Source: Clostridia bacterium (GTDB taxonomy: Bacteria; Bacillota; Clostridia; Oscillospirales; CAG-272). From it: a DNA stretch of 64,000 nt. Location of the stretch: contig JAFTSU010000005.1 in the NCBI GenBank assembly GCA_017467105.1, forward strand, positions 1 through 64,000, read 5' to 3'. The position numbers and the translations under genes are program-made. Shown here piece after piece: positions 7,403 to 15,820 of this stretch (its first letter is position 1; each line of letters begins with the position of its first letter). Under the pieces are notes generated by a model, which worked only from the letters and a program-made list of their open reading frames with translations, had not been told where the DNA came from and did no database searches.

Positions 7403-8455
7403 ATGCTTACCCTTGAACAGATTGACAAAAATATGGCCAACGAAACCAATATCCGTAAGGATGGAATGGTGTTTTATAAGCCGGAGGACGAGCCGATGCG
7501 CCTATACGGTGTCAGTAAGATCGGAGACCGTTATTACAGAATGCCACCCGAGGTTTCCGCTGCTGTAAGTCCCGGTGTGGACGGACTTAACTCCAATACG
7601 GTTGGAGGCAGAGTTCGCTTTACGACAGACAGCCGGAGAATCGTTCTTATAGCGAGGAGGGACACCGGCTATAATCCCGACCATATGACGTATATTCTGG
7701 TTGCCGGCTTTGACATATACGACGGGGATACGTACGTTACCACCTTCCGTCCCGGCGGTAATCGCTCAGGCGAGCAGACCTTCGAGGCGTCCTGCTCCTT
7801 TGCCGATAAAAGAGAGCGCACCCTTACTATCAACTTTCCCGCCTACGGTCCGGTTCTTGATCTTCTGATAGGCGTGGAGGAGGACGCGGTTATTAAACGC
7901 GCTCCGGACTATAAGCACGAGCGCCCCTTCGTAATCTACGGCTCATCCATTACCCAGGGTGGATGCGCCTCCAGACCCGGAAACGTTCACTCGGCGCATC
8001 TTTCGCGCTGGACCGACTCCAATTATATAAATCTCGGCTTCTCAGGCAGCGCGAAGGGGGAGGAGGCAATGGCGAATTACATAGCGTCACTCGATATGAG
8101 CGCATTTATTATGGAGTACGACCATAACGCTCCCAGCGTGGAGCATCTTGCGGCGACCCACGAGCCCTTCTTCAAAATAATACGTAAGGCTCATCCCGAG
8201 CTACCCGTCATTTTTGCGACACGTCCGGAGTTCTTGCCAAAGGAGCAGAGAGACGCCCGTTACGCTGTAATCAAAGAGACCTACGATAACGCGGTGGCAC
8301 GTGGAGATAAAAACGTATACTTTGCTCCTATGCCCGAGGCGCTTAGTCCGATAGGAAACGAGGGAACGGTTGACAGCTGCCACCCCAACGACCTTGGCTT
8401 CTACTTTATGGCGAAGGGACTCTATCCCGCCTTAAAGGCAGCTCTTGGGGAATAA
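7403..8455 (+). CDS. SGNH/GDSL-type esterase, first of three tandem paralogues
   Basis: A 350-aa two-domain protein. Residues ~1-165 form a beta-rich N-terminal domain of the GxDLY type (DGMVFYKPEDEPMRLYG, FTTDSRRIVLIARR). Residues ~175-350 are an SGNH hydrolase: block I YGSSITQGG with the nucleophile near Ser182, block II NLGFSGSAKGE, block III YDHNA (Asn242), block V DSCHPND (Asp324, His327). Such enzymes usually remove acetyl or other acyl groups from sugars; the substrate here is unknown. There is no signal peptide, so it should act in the cytoplasm on imported sugars. The start at 7403 has GGAGG seven bases upstream; a TTG at 7379 is less likely. Two similar genes follow on the same strand, then a GH20-like gene. 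Confidence 0.9.
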   Translation: MLTLEQIDKNMANETNIRKDGMVFYKPEDEPMRLYGVSKIGDRYYRMPPEVSAAVSPGVDGLNSNTVGGRVRFTTDSRRIVLIARRDTGYNPDHMTYILVAGFDIYDGDTYVTTFRPGGNRSGEQTFEASCSFADKRERTLTINFPAYGPVLDLLIGVEEDAVIKRAPDYKHERPFVIYGSSITQGGCASRPGNVHSAHLSRWTDSNYINLGFSGSAKGEEAMANYIASLDMSAFIMEYDHNAPSVEHLAATHEPFFKIIRKAHPELPVIFATRPEFLPKEQRDARYAVIKETYDNAVARGDKNVYFAPMPEALSPIGNEGTVDSCHPNDLGFYFMAKGLYPALKAALGE

Positions 8456-8561
8456 GAGAAGATCACTTTGTGCGCCTCTTGAAAAAAGGAGACGGCTGAT
8501 TAGGTCATATACCCCTACCCGTGTAAAGAAAATGGCGATATAATCAATACAGGAGAACGTT

Positions 8562-9638
8562 ATGAAAGGGAATAAATTTCCAAAGCTTGATCTGTCGGTA
8601 ATAGATAAAAATATGTCTGCGACCACAACTATAGTTCGAGCAGGACTGGATTTTTACGATGTAGATAAGGAGCCTTTCCGGATCTATGGAGTATACAGAG
8701 ACGGTGATAAGTACGTCCGTTTACCCGAGGAGGTGGCGTACTCCGCAAACGACGGAATTGGCAGCCTGCACGCGAATACCGCAGGAGGCAGAATTCGTTT
8801 TGCGACGAATAGCAGACGGTTTGCTTTGCTTATCAGGCGTGGTGCGAATATGCCGTCGGACAACGGCGCGTATCTGAATCGGGCATCCTTTGATATCTAC
8901 GTTGACGGCGTATATTTCTGCACCTCAAGGCCGGGTATCTCCTATCCGGTCACCGAATACGAGTTTCTGAGTGACGAGATAATCGAGGGAGAGGGTGAGC
9001 ATCTGATCACCGTTTATTTCCCAAATTACGGTGAGGTTTACAGCCTTATTATAGGACTTGACGAGGGCTCGACTCTGAGAAGCGCTCCGGACTATACTGT
9101 AGAGAAGCCGATAGTGTATTACGGCTCCTCGATCACTCAGGGCGGCTGCGCCTCAAGACCGGCGCTCTCGTATACCAATCGACTGGAGCGATTACTGGAT
9201 GCAGACTGCGTAAATCTTGGCTTCTCCGGCAGCGCGCACGGCGAAAAGGTGATCGCGGAACACATCTGTACGCTTAATAAATCGGTGTTCGTTATGGATT
9301 ATGACTTTAACGCAAGATCCATAGAGGAGCTTGACGAGACTCACGAGCCATTCTTCAGAGCGGTGAGAGAAAAGGAGCCGGATCTTCCGATAATAATGCT
9401 GTCTATGCCCAGAGACCGCTTGCGCGATAGACATGCAAGGCGCAGAGAGATAATCCTTCGTACCTACGAAAATGCAAAGGCTGCGGGAGACAAGAACGTA
9501 TACTTCGTTGACGGCGCTGCCTTGTTCGGAGAATTTGGCGGCGAGGCGTTTTGCGACGGCGTTCATCCTAACGATATAGGTATGTACTGTATGGCTGAGG
9601 CTCTTTTTCCCTTATTAAAGCGTATTCTGGGCCGATAA
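8562..9638 (+). CDS. SGNH/GDSL-type esterase, second tandem paralogue
   Basis: A 358-aa protein collinear with its two neighbours. It has the GxDLY-like N-terminal domain (RAGLDFYDVDKEPFRIYG, FATNSRRFALLIRRG) and an SGNH domain with YGSSITQGGCASRPA (nucleophile Ser), NLGFSGSAHGE, YDFNARS and CDGVHPNDIG (catalytic Asp and His). All four SGNH blocks are intact, so it should be active. No signal peptide. The start at 8562 follows GGAGAAC. A TATAAT at 8539-8544 in the 106-base gap may be an extra promoter; the dispersed octamer (8517-8524) lies where its -35 would be. The three paralogues differ most in the loop after block III (ATRPEF, LSMPRD, ITRPDV), which could set substrate choice. Confidence 0.9.
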   Translation: MKGNKFPKLDLSVIDKNMSATTTIVRAGLDFYDVDKEPFRIYGVYRDGDKYVRLPEEVAYSANDGIGSLHANTAGGRIRFATNSRRFALLIRRGANMPSDNGAYLNRASFDIYVDGVYFCTSRPGISYPVTEYEFLSDEIIEGEGEHLITVYFPNYGEVYSLIIGLDEGSTLRSAPDYTVEKPIVYYGSSITQGGCASRPALSYTNRLERLLDADCVNLGFSGSAHGEKVIAEHICTLNKSVFVMDYDFNARSIEELDETHEPFFRAVREKEPDLPIIMLSMPRDRLRDRHARRREIILRTYENAKAAGDKNVYFVDGAALFGEFGGEAFCDGVHPNDIGMYCMAEALFPLLKRILGR

Positions 9639-9819
9639 CGGAAAAATCAACTGCAAAAGTGCATAAAATATAAGAAAACAAAGAATGATCAACTTAAAAT
9701 ACCGGTAAAATATAACGAACTCGTCCGGAGGCTGATGGATATATCATTCACCGAAAGACAGTAACGCCGGAAAATTCGAATAATGATTAAAAAATGAAAA
9801 ATTCAGGAGGAAAGAAGAA

Positions 9820-10869
9820 ATGCCTGCAGTACAAGTAGATAAAAATCTGATAGTTAAAACAACTATTGAAAAGGAAGGAATTAAATTCTATAATATTGAT
9901 GAGGAGCCCTTCAAAATATACGGTGTGTGGAAGGAGGGCGACAGATATTACCGAGTACCCTCCGACGTAGCTGAGGCAACAAGCAAGAATCTGGTACAGA
10001 AGTCCACGCAAACCGCAGGCGGCAGAGTTAGATTCAAGACAGACAGCCCATACGTTGCGGTCAAGGTGAATCTTCACAACGTTGAGCAAAATTCTATGAT
10101 GACTGTTTGCAGCACCATGGGACTTGACATTTATGCTGACGGTGTATTTGCAGGTGGATTCTTCCCACCGTTTGATCAAAACGAGGGCAATATGGAGTCG
10201 TTAAAGGCGCTCGGCGAGTCGAAAATGAGAGAGATAACCATTCATTTTCCTCTTTATTCCGGTGTTAAGGATTTCTATATTGGCATTGATGAGAACGCAC
10301 GTCTGGAGGCTGCGGAGCCCTACCGTCTCGATAAGCCGGTGGTTTATTACGGATCGTCTATCACCAACGGCGGATGCTGCACAAGACCGGGTATGGCGTA
10401 CGAGGCACAGATATCGAGACAGTTGAACGTTGACCATATTAATCTTGGCTTTGGCGGATCCTGCAAGGGTGAGCTTCCTATGGCTGAGTATATCGCGTCT
10501 CTCTCTATGTCCGCCTTCGTCTACGACTACGACTATAACGCAAGGAACGCGGAATACCTTCTGGAGACTCACAAGAGGCTCTTCGACACAGTCAGGGCAA
10601 AGCACCCGACGCTGCCTATCATTATCATAACACGTCCCGACGTAAATCCCTCTGATGACAGGTCGTCTCGCCTTAACGCGATCAAGGCAACCTACGACGC
10701 GGCAATAGCTGCGGGGGACAAGAACGTTTACTTTATAGACGGTAGCTCCTTCTTTGCTGATTTTGAGGGACTTGGCAACGAGTTTACCGTTGACGGAGTT
10801 CACCCCACCGATCTTGGCTTCTATCTTATGGCGAGAGATATAGGAAGGCTTCTTTCTACCCTTATCTGA
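9820..10869 (+). CDS. SGNH/GDSL-type esterase, third tandem paralogue
   Basis: A 349-aa paralogue of the two genes before it. N-terminal GxDLY-like domain (KEGIKFYNIDEEPFKIYG, FKTDSPYVAVKVNL) and SGNH domain with YGSSITNGGCCTRPG, NLGFGGSCKGE, YDYNARN and VDGVHPTDLG; the catalytic Ser, Gly, Asn, Asp and His are all present. It differs from the others by Asn for Gln after the nucleophile block (ITNGG against ITQGG) and an insert in the N-terminal domain (DQNEGNMESLKALGESK). No signal peptide. AGGAGG lies nine bases before the ATG. The 180-base gap before it is longer than within a tight operon, so it may have its own promoter. A terminator follows at about 11001-11039. Confidence 0.9.
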   Translation: MPAVQVDKNLIVKTTIEKEGIKFYNIDEEPFKIYGVWKEGDRYYRVPSDVAEATSKNLVQKSTQTAGGRVRFKTDSPYVAVKVNLHNVEQNSMMTVCSTMGLDIYADGVFAGGFFPPFDQNEGNMESLKALGESKMREITIHFPLYSGVKDFYIGIDENARLEAAEPYRLDKPVVYYGSSITNGGCCTRPGMAYEAQISRQLNVDHINLGFGGSCKGELPMAEYIASLSMSAFVYDYDYNARNAEYLLETHKRLFDTVRAKHPTLPIIIITRPDVNPSDDRSSRLNAIKATYDAAIAAGDKNVYFIDGSSFFADFEGLGNEFTVDGVHPTDLGFYLMARDIGRLLSTLI

Positions 10870-11000
10870 GGGACGTAATTTTTTAAGTCCATCAGAGCCT
10901 TGGTATCAAGTGTTGAAAATGCGCTGAAAGACAGTTTTTATACCGCGCGTTTAATACTGTCACCGAAAGCTCCGACGTCAGCCTAAGATAGCCGAAAAAC

Positions 11001-11039
11001 AAGCCGTCATTTCTCTTTCGCAAGCGTAGGACGGCTTTT
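11001..11039 (+). terminator. Terminator after the SGNH cluster
   Basis: AAGCCGTC pairs with GACGGCTT (11030-11037), with a CTTTCGCAAG inner hairpin, followed by TT. It separates the SGNH genes from the GH20-like gene. Confidence 0.75.
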
Positions 11040-11124
11040 GCAAATCCTATGACGCTGTTTCCGATTGACAATCCCCAGTTTAGACTGAAATATCAGTAAA
11101 CAAATAGAAAGGATCTTACGTCCT

Positions 11125-12732
11125 ATGAAGATAAAAACACTCTCGGCAATGATAGATTGCTCGCGTAATGCGGTTATGAAGCTCTCTAGTGTGAAGGAGT
11201 TTCTTCTTATACTGAAGAGGATAGGCTACAATGCGGCGATGCTGTATACGGAGGACACCTACGAGATACCCGAGTATCCGCTCTTTGGCTACATGCGTGG
11301 CAGGTATACCGTAGATGAGCTTCGGGAGCTTGACGATTATGCGGCGAGTATCGGTATGGAGCTTATCCCCTGCATCCAGACTCTCGGTCACCTTGAGCTT
11401 GCGCTGAAATGGGATTTTCTGCCTAAGGAGTCAAGAGATATTCTTCTCCCTGATGATGAGAGAAGCTACGAGTTTATAGATCGGGCATTCGCCACTCTCA
11501 GTAGGTGCTACAGATCAAGGCGCATACATATAGGACTTGACGAGGCGTTCGGGCTTGGCACGGGAGAGCTGCTGAGAAGGAACGGATACGAGAAGCCGAT
11601 TCCGATAATCAAGCGTCATCTCGCGAGGATAAAGGAGATCGCCGACAAGTACGGTTATACCATCCTCTGCTGGTCGGATATGTTCTTTACGGAGTGGAAT
11701 GAGGGCAAGTATTGGATCGAAAAAAGGGAAGTGCCGAGGGACGTGACAGAGTCCGTTCCCAACGGGGTGATCCCGGTTTATTGGGATTACTACTCGACCG
11801 ACTTTAACCGCTACGACGGTATGATTTATAACCACAGGCAGCTTACATCTGAGCCCTGGTTTGCCGGCGCCGTTTGGGGCTGGAGGGGAATGATACCCTA
11901 TAACAATTTTACTATTAAGTGCACAACAGCCGCTCTTGACGCCTGCGAGAAAAACGGCGTAGAGAATATTATGATCTGTCTATGGGGTGACGACGGAAAC
12001 GAATGCTCCCGCTATTCCGAGCTGCCAAGCCTCTATTATATTGCAAAATACGCCCGGGGCGAGAGGGATGCGGATAAGATCAAGGAAGGATTCCTCAGAG
12101 AATTCGGCGTGCCATTTGATGATTATATGCAGATCGACGATCCCAACCGACCGGGAAATCCCGACTTCTCGGGATGCGACTACAATCCCTCAAAGTTTAT
12201 GCTTTATTCCGATTACTTCAACGGATTCAAGGATTGGTACGTTGATGAGGAGGCGGGCGAAAAATATGCCGAGTATGCCAAAAATCTTGAGGAAATCTCT
12301 ACACGGGTAGACACTAAAGCCTCTTTTGCCTTTAAGGCGGCGGCGAAGCTGTGCGAGGTTCTCTATCATAAATACGCCCTGGGACTGCGTACACGCAGAG
12401 CGTATCGGGCAGGGGATAGGTCTGAGCTTTTGCGGCTTGTTGAGGATCATTATACACCGCTTCTCACTCTTCTTCCCGAGTATCTTAACGCCTTCAGGGT
12501 ACAGTGGTTTGCGGAGAATAAGCCCTCCGGATTTGACCTTCAGGATATGCGTATCGGCGGAGTGATAGCCAGAACCGTTTCCTGCAGACAGAGGCTTCTC
12601 GACTATATAGAATGTAAATGTGACTCCATTGACGAGCTGGAGGAGGAGCTTATAGAATTTCCCAATATCGGCTGGAGTAAGTGGCGCTCGGGCAGATATC
12701 TGTTCACTCCCAACGTTTTCGAGGGAATATGA
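11125..12732 (+). CDS. GH20-like beta-N-acetylhexosaminidase, cytoplasmic
   Basis: A 535-aa glycoside hydrolase with a TIM-barrel start and no N-terminal GH20b domain or signal peptide. Seen: NAAMLYTEDTYEIPEYPLFGYMRGRYT (barrel strand and helix of GH20), CIQTLGHLELALKW (substrate-binding GHxE-type segment), and HIGLDEAFGLG with the Asp139-Glu140 pair that in GH20 enzymes positions the N-acetyl group and acts as acid/base. GAVWGWRG and ENIMICLWGDDGNECSRYS fit later barrel strands. The C-terminal ~180 residues are helical. It should remove terminal GlcNAc or GalNAc inside the cell. The family is read from motifs; substrate is inferred. The ribosome binding site AAAGGA is about 11 bases from the ATG. 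A terminator at 12811 separates it from the converging 918-aa gene. Confidence 0.85.
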   Translation: MKIKTLSAMIDCSRNAVMKLSSVKEFLLILKRIGYNAAMLYTEDTYEIPEYPLFGYMRGRYTVDELRELDDYAASIGMELIPCIQTLGHLELALKWDFLPKESRDILLPDDERSYEFIDRAFATLSRCYRSRRIHIGLDEAFGLGTGELLRRNGYEKPIPIIKRHLARIKEIADKYGYTILCWSDMFFTEWNEGKYWIEKREVPRDVTESVPNGVIPVYWDYYSTDFNRYDGMIYNHRQLTSEPWFAGAVWGWRGMIPYNNFTIKCTTAALDACEKNGVENIMICLWGDDGNECSRYSELPSLYYIAKYARGERDADKIKEGFLREFGVPFDDYMQIDDPNRPGNPDFSGCDYNPSKFMLYSDYFNGFKDWYVDEEAGEKYAEYAKNLEEISTRVDTKASFAFKAAAKLCEVLYHKYALGLRTRRAYRAGDRSELLRLVEDHYTPLLTLLPEYLNAFRVQWFAENKPSGFDLQDMRIGGVIARTVSCRQRLLDYIECKCDSIDELEEELIEFPNIGWSKWRSGRYLFTPNVFEGI

Positions 12733-12810
12733 GTATAAATTCGCCGGAAATAGTAAAGGAATATTACGTATCCTGAGCCGTAAGCGATCCTTCGATAAAA
12801 TAACGACTAA

Positions 12811-12844
12811 AAGCCCGACGGCTCATTACTGAACCGTCGGGCTT
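12811..12844. terminator. Bidirectional terminator between converging glycosidase genes
   Basis: AAGCCCGACGG pairs perfectly with CCGTCGGGCTT around a 12-base loop; A-rich before and T-rich after, so it can serve both genes. Confidence 0.85.
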
Positions 12845-12894
12845 AATATATTTTTTGTACGGCATTTCTTTTTAAAGCCGATTTTATCTTGCGG

Positions 12895-15651
12895 TTACAG
12901 GGATACGAAACCGTACTCGTCCGGGGATTGCTCCTCCTTGCCAAGCACCCGTATGGGCCGGTCGGAGCTTATCCAATGAACAGCATCGATAGCAATATTC
13001 AGCTTGAAGGCGCCCTTGCCGTTCCACATATCTCTCGGTATGAGTCTTCTTAACGTATGGATGGCTCTGCCATCGGAAACGCTTACGCTGTGAGAATACT
13101 TGCTTAGCTCCTCGGTGAAGGTATCGCCGACCACGCCCTCGTGAGAGTATGCGGAGGGGACGAAGATTATATCACCCGTAGGAGCCGTAGCGATCTCGTT
13201 ATGTACCGAAATTCTTCCCGCGCCGAACATTATACCCGGGTCGGGGAAGCCCGGCTCAAACTCAAAGAACGCGCTGACCACGGAATTCTCGGGAGCGTCT
13301 ACGGTGAGGCACACGTGCTCGCCGTCGAGCGTCGCCTCAAAGCATCCCACGTCTCCTATGCTTTCCTTCACGCCGGAGCCCAGCCTGTAGCAGCTCTCGC
13401 CCTCGGCAAAGTAGTATCCAAGGGGATGCTCACCGGCTTTTATCCGCTTTTCAACGACGGGGAACTCCTCTTCGATAAGCCTGCGTAGCTGCTCCGCACG
13501 GTGACGAAGTTTCTTCGGGAAGAACTTAAAGCCCTCCGCCTCCGAGTGATAGCCAAGCCTTGCGTCTTTCTCGCACAGTTCTGCCATTTTCTCCGAATTA
13601 TTTATCTCCGCGAGAGCCAGCTCCCTTAGTCTGTCGAGCAGGCACGTCGCGTCGGTTCTTTCTCTTCCCAGATCGGAGCGCAGCTTATAGAAGAGAAGTA
13701 TATTGTAGCCGGAGCGCATCAAAGTACCGATACCCTCGGCTACGGTGAGTTGCTCCCCTACGTCTGCGCCGGACAGAAGCGTGAGACCCTCATCCCATTC
13801 ATCAACCATTCTCTTGGCAAGGGTCAGCGCCTCGCTCAGCGTGTGCCCTCTGTAGAGTGATTCTCCGATTCTGTCACCGTCAGGCTTGTCGACCAGCTGC
13901 CAGGAGCGCGAGAGAGGATTGTTCTTTGGCAGGAGCTGAAGCTCCCACACAACGCCGTCGTGCATTGGTCCGTAGTAGGAGAACATAATGTTAGTCGGAT
14001 AATTTTTGTATCCCTCCTCGAAGCACTTCCAGGCGGAAGCAACCAGAGGTGCTGAGCTTTTACCGTAGACCCGTGCTGCGAAATCAAGCAAAAACGCCTC
14101 TTTATCAGTCATATTCTCCCTGAAGGAAAGCGCGCCTGACGCGCGGCTCATAATGGAAGGATAATTGCCAAAGTACCAGCACTCCATAACGCCCGTTACG
14201 GAAAGCTCTCTTGCACTGCTGTATTTATCGAATACAATACCCGGCGCCGGAATATACGGAACGGTTGACATCTCGTGAGAGGTCACAACCTGCATCTTTG
14301 CGTACAGCTCCTTGCCGTATTTATTAGCCCATCCTGCACTTTTTTCGTACAGCTCGGATGGACCCGGATAGGAGAGCCAATAATCGTATGCAATGCGATC
14401 CCGACCAAGCTGTTTATCGTACCCTCTGTCCTCAAAGTTCTGCATCACGGTTACGTCGGACGGCAGCTTATCTATATACTCTTCTATGTCGTTATAATCC
14501 CAATATCTGTGCCCGTAGGTCCAGCTGATAAATCTGGCGCCCGTTCCGGAGCGGCGAATGCCCTCCATTATTTTATCGCATGCAAAGGCGAGGTTTTCTC
14601 CCCTTGAATATCTTCTGCATCTCGGGCAGGTTTTGTAGTTTCCTCCGGAGGCGCAGTTGGTAGGTCTCTCACCCGCGGTTATACCGATATATCCCTTGAG
14701 ATCCGGTACGGCACGGAAGAGCTTCTCTGTAGCCTCGGCAATGTAATCTGCCGCTGCCTCACTGCGAAGACATACGGGGTAATGCTGAAAGCGCTTTTCT
14801 GCACCTGAAAACTCGGGGTGGAGAATATGCTCGTGCTCAAGAAGACCTAACGGCTCGATGGCAAAAACGTAAACTCCGACACCGTATCTTTTGCATTTAG
14901 CCACCACCCGTGTCAGCTTTTCCTGTCTTTTTTTGATCTTTTCAACGTCGTCGTCAAAGTAATCGGTCTTGACAAGAGCGCGGAAGCTCGTGTATATCCA
15001 CAGTCCGTTAGTTCCCGAGTGAGCAAGTCTGTTAAGATACTCGTCCGGGTAGTACTCCACGTCGTCGAGCAGCTCGTCACCGTATTTCGGCGGTCTGTTA
15101 GTCGGGCTGAAGAAGCCGCGTGTAATTCTATCCTTGATTTTCGGTGTGCGTGTGATATCGGAAAGTGGAAGGATCGGTCCCTCATTTTTGGTCATTTCCT
15201 CTTCAATATACACAAGCGCCCGACGGATTCCCTCCGTGTCTTTGGCTGTAACCGTACAGCCAAGGACGTTTGTGACTATGCGGTAGCTCTCCGTCTCCAT
15301 TTCGTCGGAGCAGACCGTACGAAGAGGATAAGTGTTTCCGCCGATTTTCGTTACACGGATAAATGCGTTAAAGTCGAGATAAGCTGTTTCAAGCAACCCC
15401 TCCGGATCGGGAAATTCGTCAACAACGTATATTCCCAGCGCCGATACCTCACCCTTTTCCGCTTCTCTGTCCCTTTTGAAATTCAGAGGCGCCTTATCGT
15501 GCAGAGGGGATTTCAGATCCTCGATAAATAACCTCTCGGGTTGATCGTAGAAGAAGGGGTCAAGCCTATCCTCTCTGACGCCTAGGGGAGTGCTTTTCCG
15601 TTCTTCACTGTCACTGCGTTTATTCACCGTTACGTTTGCCTTATTCTTCAT
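12895..15651 (-). CDS. Large glycoside hydrolase-like protein (GH20/GH67/GH84 type architecture)
   Basis: A 918-aa cytoplasmic protein. Residues ~60-160 resemble the small alpha/beta domain found before the barrel in GH20, GH67 and GH84 enzymes (DTEGIRRALVYIEEEM). From ~175 a TIM barrel is likely: DRITRGFFSPTNRPP, YLNRLAHSGTNGLWIYTSF, RYGVGVYVFAIEPLGL, GYIGITAGERPTNC (a candidate catalytic acid at Glu328), KTCPRCRRYSRGEN (a CxxC that may bind metal), GARFISWTYGHRYWDY and DVTVMQNFEDRGYDK. The C-terminal ~200 residues are beta-rich. GGAGG precedes the ATG, and a TATAAT lies further upstream. It probably acts on an N-acetylhexosamine or uronic-acid glycan; GH163/DUF4838-like enzymes are an alternative assignment. 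Function is inference from fold-level resemblance. Confidence 0.75.
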   Translation of the reverse strand: MKNKANVTVNKRSDSEERKSTPLGVREDRLDPFFYDQPERLFIEDLKSPLHDKAPLNFKRDREAEKGEVSALGIYVVDEFPDPEGLLETAYLDFNAFIRVTKIGGNTYPLRTVCSDEMETESYRIVTNVLGCTVTAKDTEGIRRALVYIEEEMTKNEGPILPLSDITRTPKIKDRITRGFFSPTNRPPKYGDELLDDVEYYPDEYLNRLAHSGTNGLWIYTSFRALVKTDYFDDDVEKIKKRQEKLTRVVAKCKRYGVGVYVFAIEPLGLLEHEHILHPEFSGAEKRFQHYPVCLRSEAAADYIAEATEKLFRAVPDLKGYIGITAGERPTNCASGGNYKTCPRCRRYSRGENLAFACDKIMEGIRRSGTGARFISWTYGHRYWDYNDIEEYIDKLPSDVTVMQNFEDRGYDKQLGRDRIAYDYWLSYPGPSELYEKSAGWANKYGKELYAKMQVVTSHEMSTVPYIPAPGIVFDKYSSARELSVTGVMECWYFGNYPSIMSRASGALSFRENMTDKEAFLLDFAARVYGKSSAPLVASAWKCFEEGYKNYPTNIMFSYYGPMHDGVVWELQLLPKNNPLSRSWQLVDKPDGDRIGESLYRGHTLSEALTLAKRMVDEWDEGLTLLSGADVGEQLTVAEGIGTLMRSGYNILLFYKLRSDLGRERTDATCLLDRLRELALAEINNSEKMAELCEKDARLGYHSEAEGFKFFPKKLRHRAEQLRRLIEEEFPVVEKRIKAGEHPLGYYFAEGESCYRLGSGVKESIGDVGCFEATLDGEHVCLTVDAPENSVVSAFFEFEPGFPDPGIMFGAGRISVHNEIATAPTGDIIFVPSAYSHEGVVGDTFTEELSKYSHSVSVSDGRAIHTLRRLIPRDMWNGKGAFKLNIAIDAVHWISSDRPIRVLGKEEQSPDEYGFVSL

Positions 15652-15765
15652 TTATAATACCTCCGTGACGCATTAACTAAGTATATTATAATCTTATCCT
15701 TGAAATATGTCTTTGTAATATCGTAAATTGTTTTTATAATATTGTAAAAATCTCGGTTTATAGAA

Positions 15766-15796
15766 AAGGCTGTCGCAAAAGAATCCGGACAGCCTT
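15766..15796 (-). terminator. Terminator of glnN
   Basis: AAGGCTGTC pairs with GACAGCCTT around a 13-base loop. On the minus strand the hairpin is followed by TTTTCTAT, just after the glnN stop. Confidence 0.85.
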
Positions 15797-15820
15797 AATA
15801 ATGATCGTATCTTGAAGTAA

